Shown piece after piece: positions 5,135-6,887 of a DNA stretch of 6,887 nt. Position numbers and translations under genes: made by a program. This stretch comes from Desulfoprunum sp. (lineage in GTDB: Bacteria; Desulfobacterota; Desulfobulbia; Desulfobulbales; Desulfocapsaceae): positions 1-6,887 of the forward strand of contig JAUYSF010000154.1 in NCBI GenBank assembly GCA_030696435.1, written 5' to 3'. Each line of letters starts with the position of its first letter. The stretch's first letter is position 1. The notes below the pieces were generated by a model, which did not search any database, was not told where the DNA came from, and saw only the letters and a list, made by a program, of their open reading frames with translations.

Positions 5135-6887
5135 CTCCCTTTTCTCCGGAGCTGCGTTCCAGCTCCCTGATGCACTCCTTCAATTCCACCATCCTTAGCT
5201 CCCGACCGACAAATAGCTTGTTCATCTTATCGAGTTCCGCATTCTTTTGTTCCAGTTCGGCCGTCCTCTGCTTCACTCGCTGTTCCAGCTCTGCATTAAG
5301 TCGGTTAAGCTCCTCCTCAGCGCGCTTGCGGTCGGTGATGTCACGGGAAACGGTCATCACGCTTACCACTCGTCCTTCGCGGTCAACCTCCGGAAAAGCG
5401 TAAATATTATACCAGTGATCAATGTTGCCTTTTTTGGGCCATATGATGTCAACGGCCTCGACAAGACCACTGTCGAGCACCCTGCAAAGTAAATTCTGAA
5501 GAACTGCGGCACTAGCAGCGGGTAACGGCGAGCGTTGTAGAGGGGCAGTGGCAATTAATTCATGATGAGAAATCTGAGCCACCTTGAGGTACGTTGGATT
5601 GACATAGGTGCGTCGGCAGTCACGATCGTAGCGCGCGATAATATCCGGCGAATTCTCGATCAGGGTGCGAAACACTTGTTGGGCTTCATAGAGCGTATCC
5701 TTGGTGTGTCTATGTTCGGTGCGGGTCCGTAGGACCATGATGCCGAATGCCAGATCCTCCGCCAGTCTTTCCAGAAGATGTATTTCATCGGTTGTGAAGG
5801 CATTTGGCTCCATGGAATAGATGGTGAGAGCACCGAATGCTTTGGCGCTCTCATCCTTGAGGGGCAGGGCGAGATTAGAGCGATAGCCACGAAGCAGAGC
5901 ATTCTCCCGCCAGGGGGCCGCTTGGGGGTCAGTGACGAAATCCTGAATACAGGTGCTTTCTCCACTCCGGATGGCTGTACCGGTGGGACCGCGTCCACGT
6001 TCCGTGTCGGTCCAGGTAATGTTGGCATCTGCAAGATACCCAACCTCATTCCCCGCCCAGGCTACAGGACGCACGGTTTTGGCATCGTCATATTCAGCAT
6101 ATCCTGCCCATGCCATGCAGTATCCAGCCTCGTCGCAAATGATACGGCAGATGTCGTTGAGCAGGGTTTTCTCGTCTTCAGACCGGATGAGAACTTGGTT
6201 ACAGTTGGTGATAGCTCGTAGTTCGCGATTCAAACGGCGCAGCGAGTCTTCTGCAAGTTTGCGGGCTGTGATGTCTTGGGCAAGTACCGCAACGCCAATG
6301 ATCTGTTCTTTTTTAGTTTTGATGGGACTGTGCGATACGTGAAAATAGTGCCGCGTCCGGAGCTCTTCTCCCGAATAGGCCTCCTCCACGAGTTGCTCCC
6401 CGGTCAATGTCCGATCAATATTGCGCTTGGCAATTTCTCGGTCCTCCGGCACGGTCATATACTCCAACAGACTTTGACCCTGCTCGATTTCCGCTCCATA
6501 GAGTGCTTTTATTGCAGCGGCATGCCCCAGATTAAAACTGGTGTAACGGTATTGCCTGTCTACAGAGAAGATGAGCGCATTGGCGCTGTCAATGATGCTG
6601 CGCAAAGTTGAATACTGTTCCCTCAGCTTTTCTTCAGCAGCTTTTTTTTGAGTCAACTCTTTTTTCAAGGTCACCATCCATAGAACTGCAATCAGGATCA
6701 ATATGAGCAAAGCAAATATAGCTGCAGTTAAAATCATATTGGTGATCTGCTCTCGAGAATAAAAAAGGGCCTCTTTCGGTTTCCAGTTGTCGAGAATTTT
6801 CTGGTAGGTGCCGTCTGCTTTAATGATCCGCAGGGCAGTATTTATTTCGGTAAGCAGGTCTGAATTTCCTTTTTTTACCGCAATTGA
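5115..6887 (-). CDS. Kinase-less transmembrane sensor: family-3 solute-binding tail, TM helix, PAS-GAF-PAS, coiled coil (5' end outside window)
   Basis: The frame is open to the window edge: 590 codons plus stop are present. An ATG at 6737 would give a 540-residue protein, but it looks internal, because the 50 codons before it encode a typical C-terminal end of a periplasmic solute-binding protein family 3 domain (AVKKGNSDLL, then a Lys-Ala-Asp-Gly-Thr-Tyr-Gln-Lys-Ile-Leu stretch and a Trp). Counting from that ATG: membrane helix 2-22; PAS about 45-157, closing with DIT at 155; GAF about 185-345; PAS about 352-468, closing with DIT at 466; coiled coil about 470-528. The protein stops after LFVGRELRMVELK (508-520) and a short Gly/Asp/Lys tail. 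No H-box, N-box or receiver follows. The upstream half resembles BvgS/EvgS-type receptors, which bind small ligands in the periplasm, but those carry their own kinase. Inferred role: sense a periplasmic solute plus a cytoplasmic cue and act on the overlapping downstream kinase. Domain calls are firm; ligand and partner are unknown. Confidence 0.9.
   Translation of the reverse strand, partial: SIAVKKGNSDLLTEINTALRIIKADGTYQKILDNWKPKEALFYSREQITNMILTAAIFALLILILIAVLWMVTLKKELTQKKAAEEKLREQYSTLRSIIDSANALIFSVDRQYRYTSFNLGHAAAIKALYGAEIEQGQSLLEYMTVPEDREIAKRNIDRTLTGEQLVEEAYSGEELRTRHYFHVSHSPIKTKKEQIIGVAVLAQDITARKLAEDSLRRLNRELRAITNCNQVLIRSEDEKTLLNDICRIICDEAGYCMAWAGYAEYDDAKTVRPVAWAGNEVGYLADANITWTDTERGRGPTGTAIRSGESTCIQDFVTDPQAAPWRENALLRGYRSNLALPLKDESAKAFGALTIYSMEPNAFTTDEIHLLERLAEDLAFGIMVLRTRTEHRHTKDTLYEAQQVFRTLIENSPDIIARYDRDCRRTYVNPTYLKVAQISHHELIATAPLQRSPLPAASAAVLQNLLCRVLDSGLVEAVDIIWPKKGNIDHWYNIYAFPEVDREGRVVSVMTVSRDITDRKRAEEELNRLNAELEQRVKQRTAELEQKNAELDKMNKLFVGRELRMVELKECIRELERSSGEKGDGDGRQ
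5135..5147 (-). promoter_or_regulatory. Ribosome binding region of the MASE3 kinase, inside the upstream gene
   Basis: Two purine-rich blocks precede the kinase on the minus strand. GGAG at 5147-5144 lies 9 bases before the ATG at 5134. GGGAG at 5139-5135 abuts that ATG but lies 6 bases before the next in-frame ATG at 5128. Either start is acceptable (1002 or 1000 residues). Both blocks sit within the last codons of the upstream sensor gene, whose stop is at 5117-5115. This fits translational coupling. Confidence 0.6.
5274..5292 (-). repeat. 19-bp direct repeat, copy 2 (coiled coil of the kinase-less sensor)
   Basis: Identical over 19 bases to 2951-2969, about 2.3 kb away in the same orientation. 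It encodes ELEQRV in the terminal coiled coil of the upstream sensor. In the kinase the same segment leads into HisKA; here it leads into the LFVGREL tail and the stop. Confidence 0.9.
6738..6887 (-). other. C-terminal end of a periplasmic solute-binding (SBP family 3) sensor domain
   Basis: This is the stretch before the apparent ATG at 6737, in the same frame and without a stop. The 50 residues read Ser-Ile-AVKKGNSDLLTEIN, then a helix ending in KADGTYQKILDNW, then a short linker ending in ITN just before the membrane helix. The Ala-Val-x-Lys-Gly-Asn-x-x-Leu start and the Gly-Thr-Tyr-x-x-Ile-x-x-x-Trp end are the standard last two elements of family-3 (amino-acid type) binding domains. It places this part of the protein in the periplasm. 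The ligand-binding lobes lie beyond the window, so no ligand can be proposed. Confidence 0.85.

Noticed and set aside
806..5345. Recurring cggtgat(a/g)tc motifs (for example near 810, 3011, 3908, 5333)
   Set aside because: They encode the common DIT(E/D)R end of PAS domains on the minus strand; repeated protein motifs, not regulatory DNA sites.

Overview
The window reads as a dense two-component signalling locus from a Gram-negative, sensor-rich bacterium of mid-range GC content. The mix of PAS, GAF and MASE3 modules, a family-3 solute-binding sensor and a Cys-rich GAF domain is typical of Desulfobacterota/Deltaproteobacteria (Geobacter- or Pelobacter-like). That assignment is an inference from domain style, not from a marker gene. 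There are no RNA genes, mobile elements, CRISPR arrays or terminators that I can support.

All four genes are on the minus strand, so they read from high to low coordinate. (1) 6887 to 5115 is the 3' part of a transmembrane sensor. Its frame opens with the tail of a periplasmic family-3 solute-binding domain, then has one membrane helix, PAS, GAF, PAS and a coiled coil, and stops without any kinase domain. (2) 5134 to 2126 is a complete 1002-residue hybrid-type sensor histidine kinase (MASE3, PAS, GAF, PAS, HisKA, HATPase). It overlaps gene 1 by 20 bases and has no receiver. (3) 2114 to 1740 is a 124-residue free-standing receiver (CheY/DivK type), 11 bases after gene 2. (4) 1664 to 1 is the 5' part (554 codons) of a protein with a receiver, PAS, a Cys-rich GAF and a second PAS. 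It runs off the window, starts 75 bases after gene 3, and may end in a kinase or another output domain.

The layout suggests one operon forming a split phosphorelay. The kinase-less periplasmic/cytoplasmic sensor (gene 1) is translationally coupled to the MASE3 kinase (gene 2) and may feed signals into it. The kinase would phosphorylate the lone receiver (gene 3) and/or the receiver at the N-terminus of gene 4. No DNA-binding output domain is visible in the window. The promoter of the operon must lie beyond position 6887, and its end lies before position 1. The only non-coding DNA is the 11-base and 75-base gaps; the plus strand carries no gene I can support.
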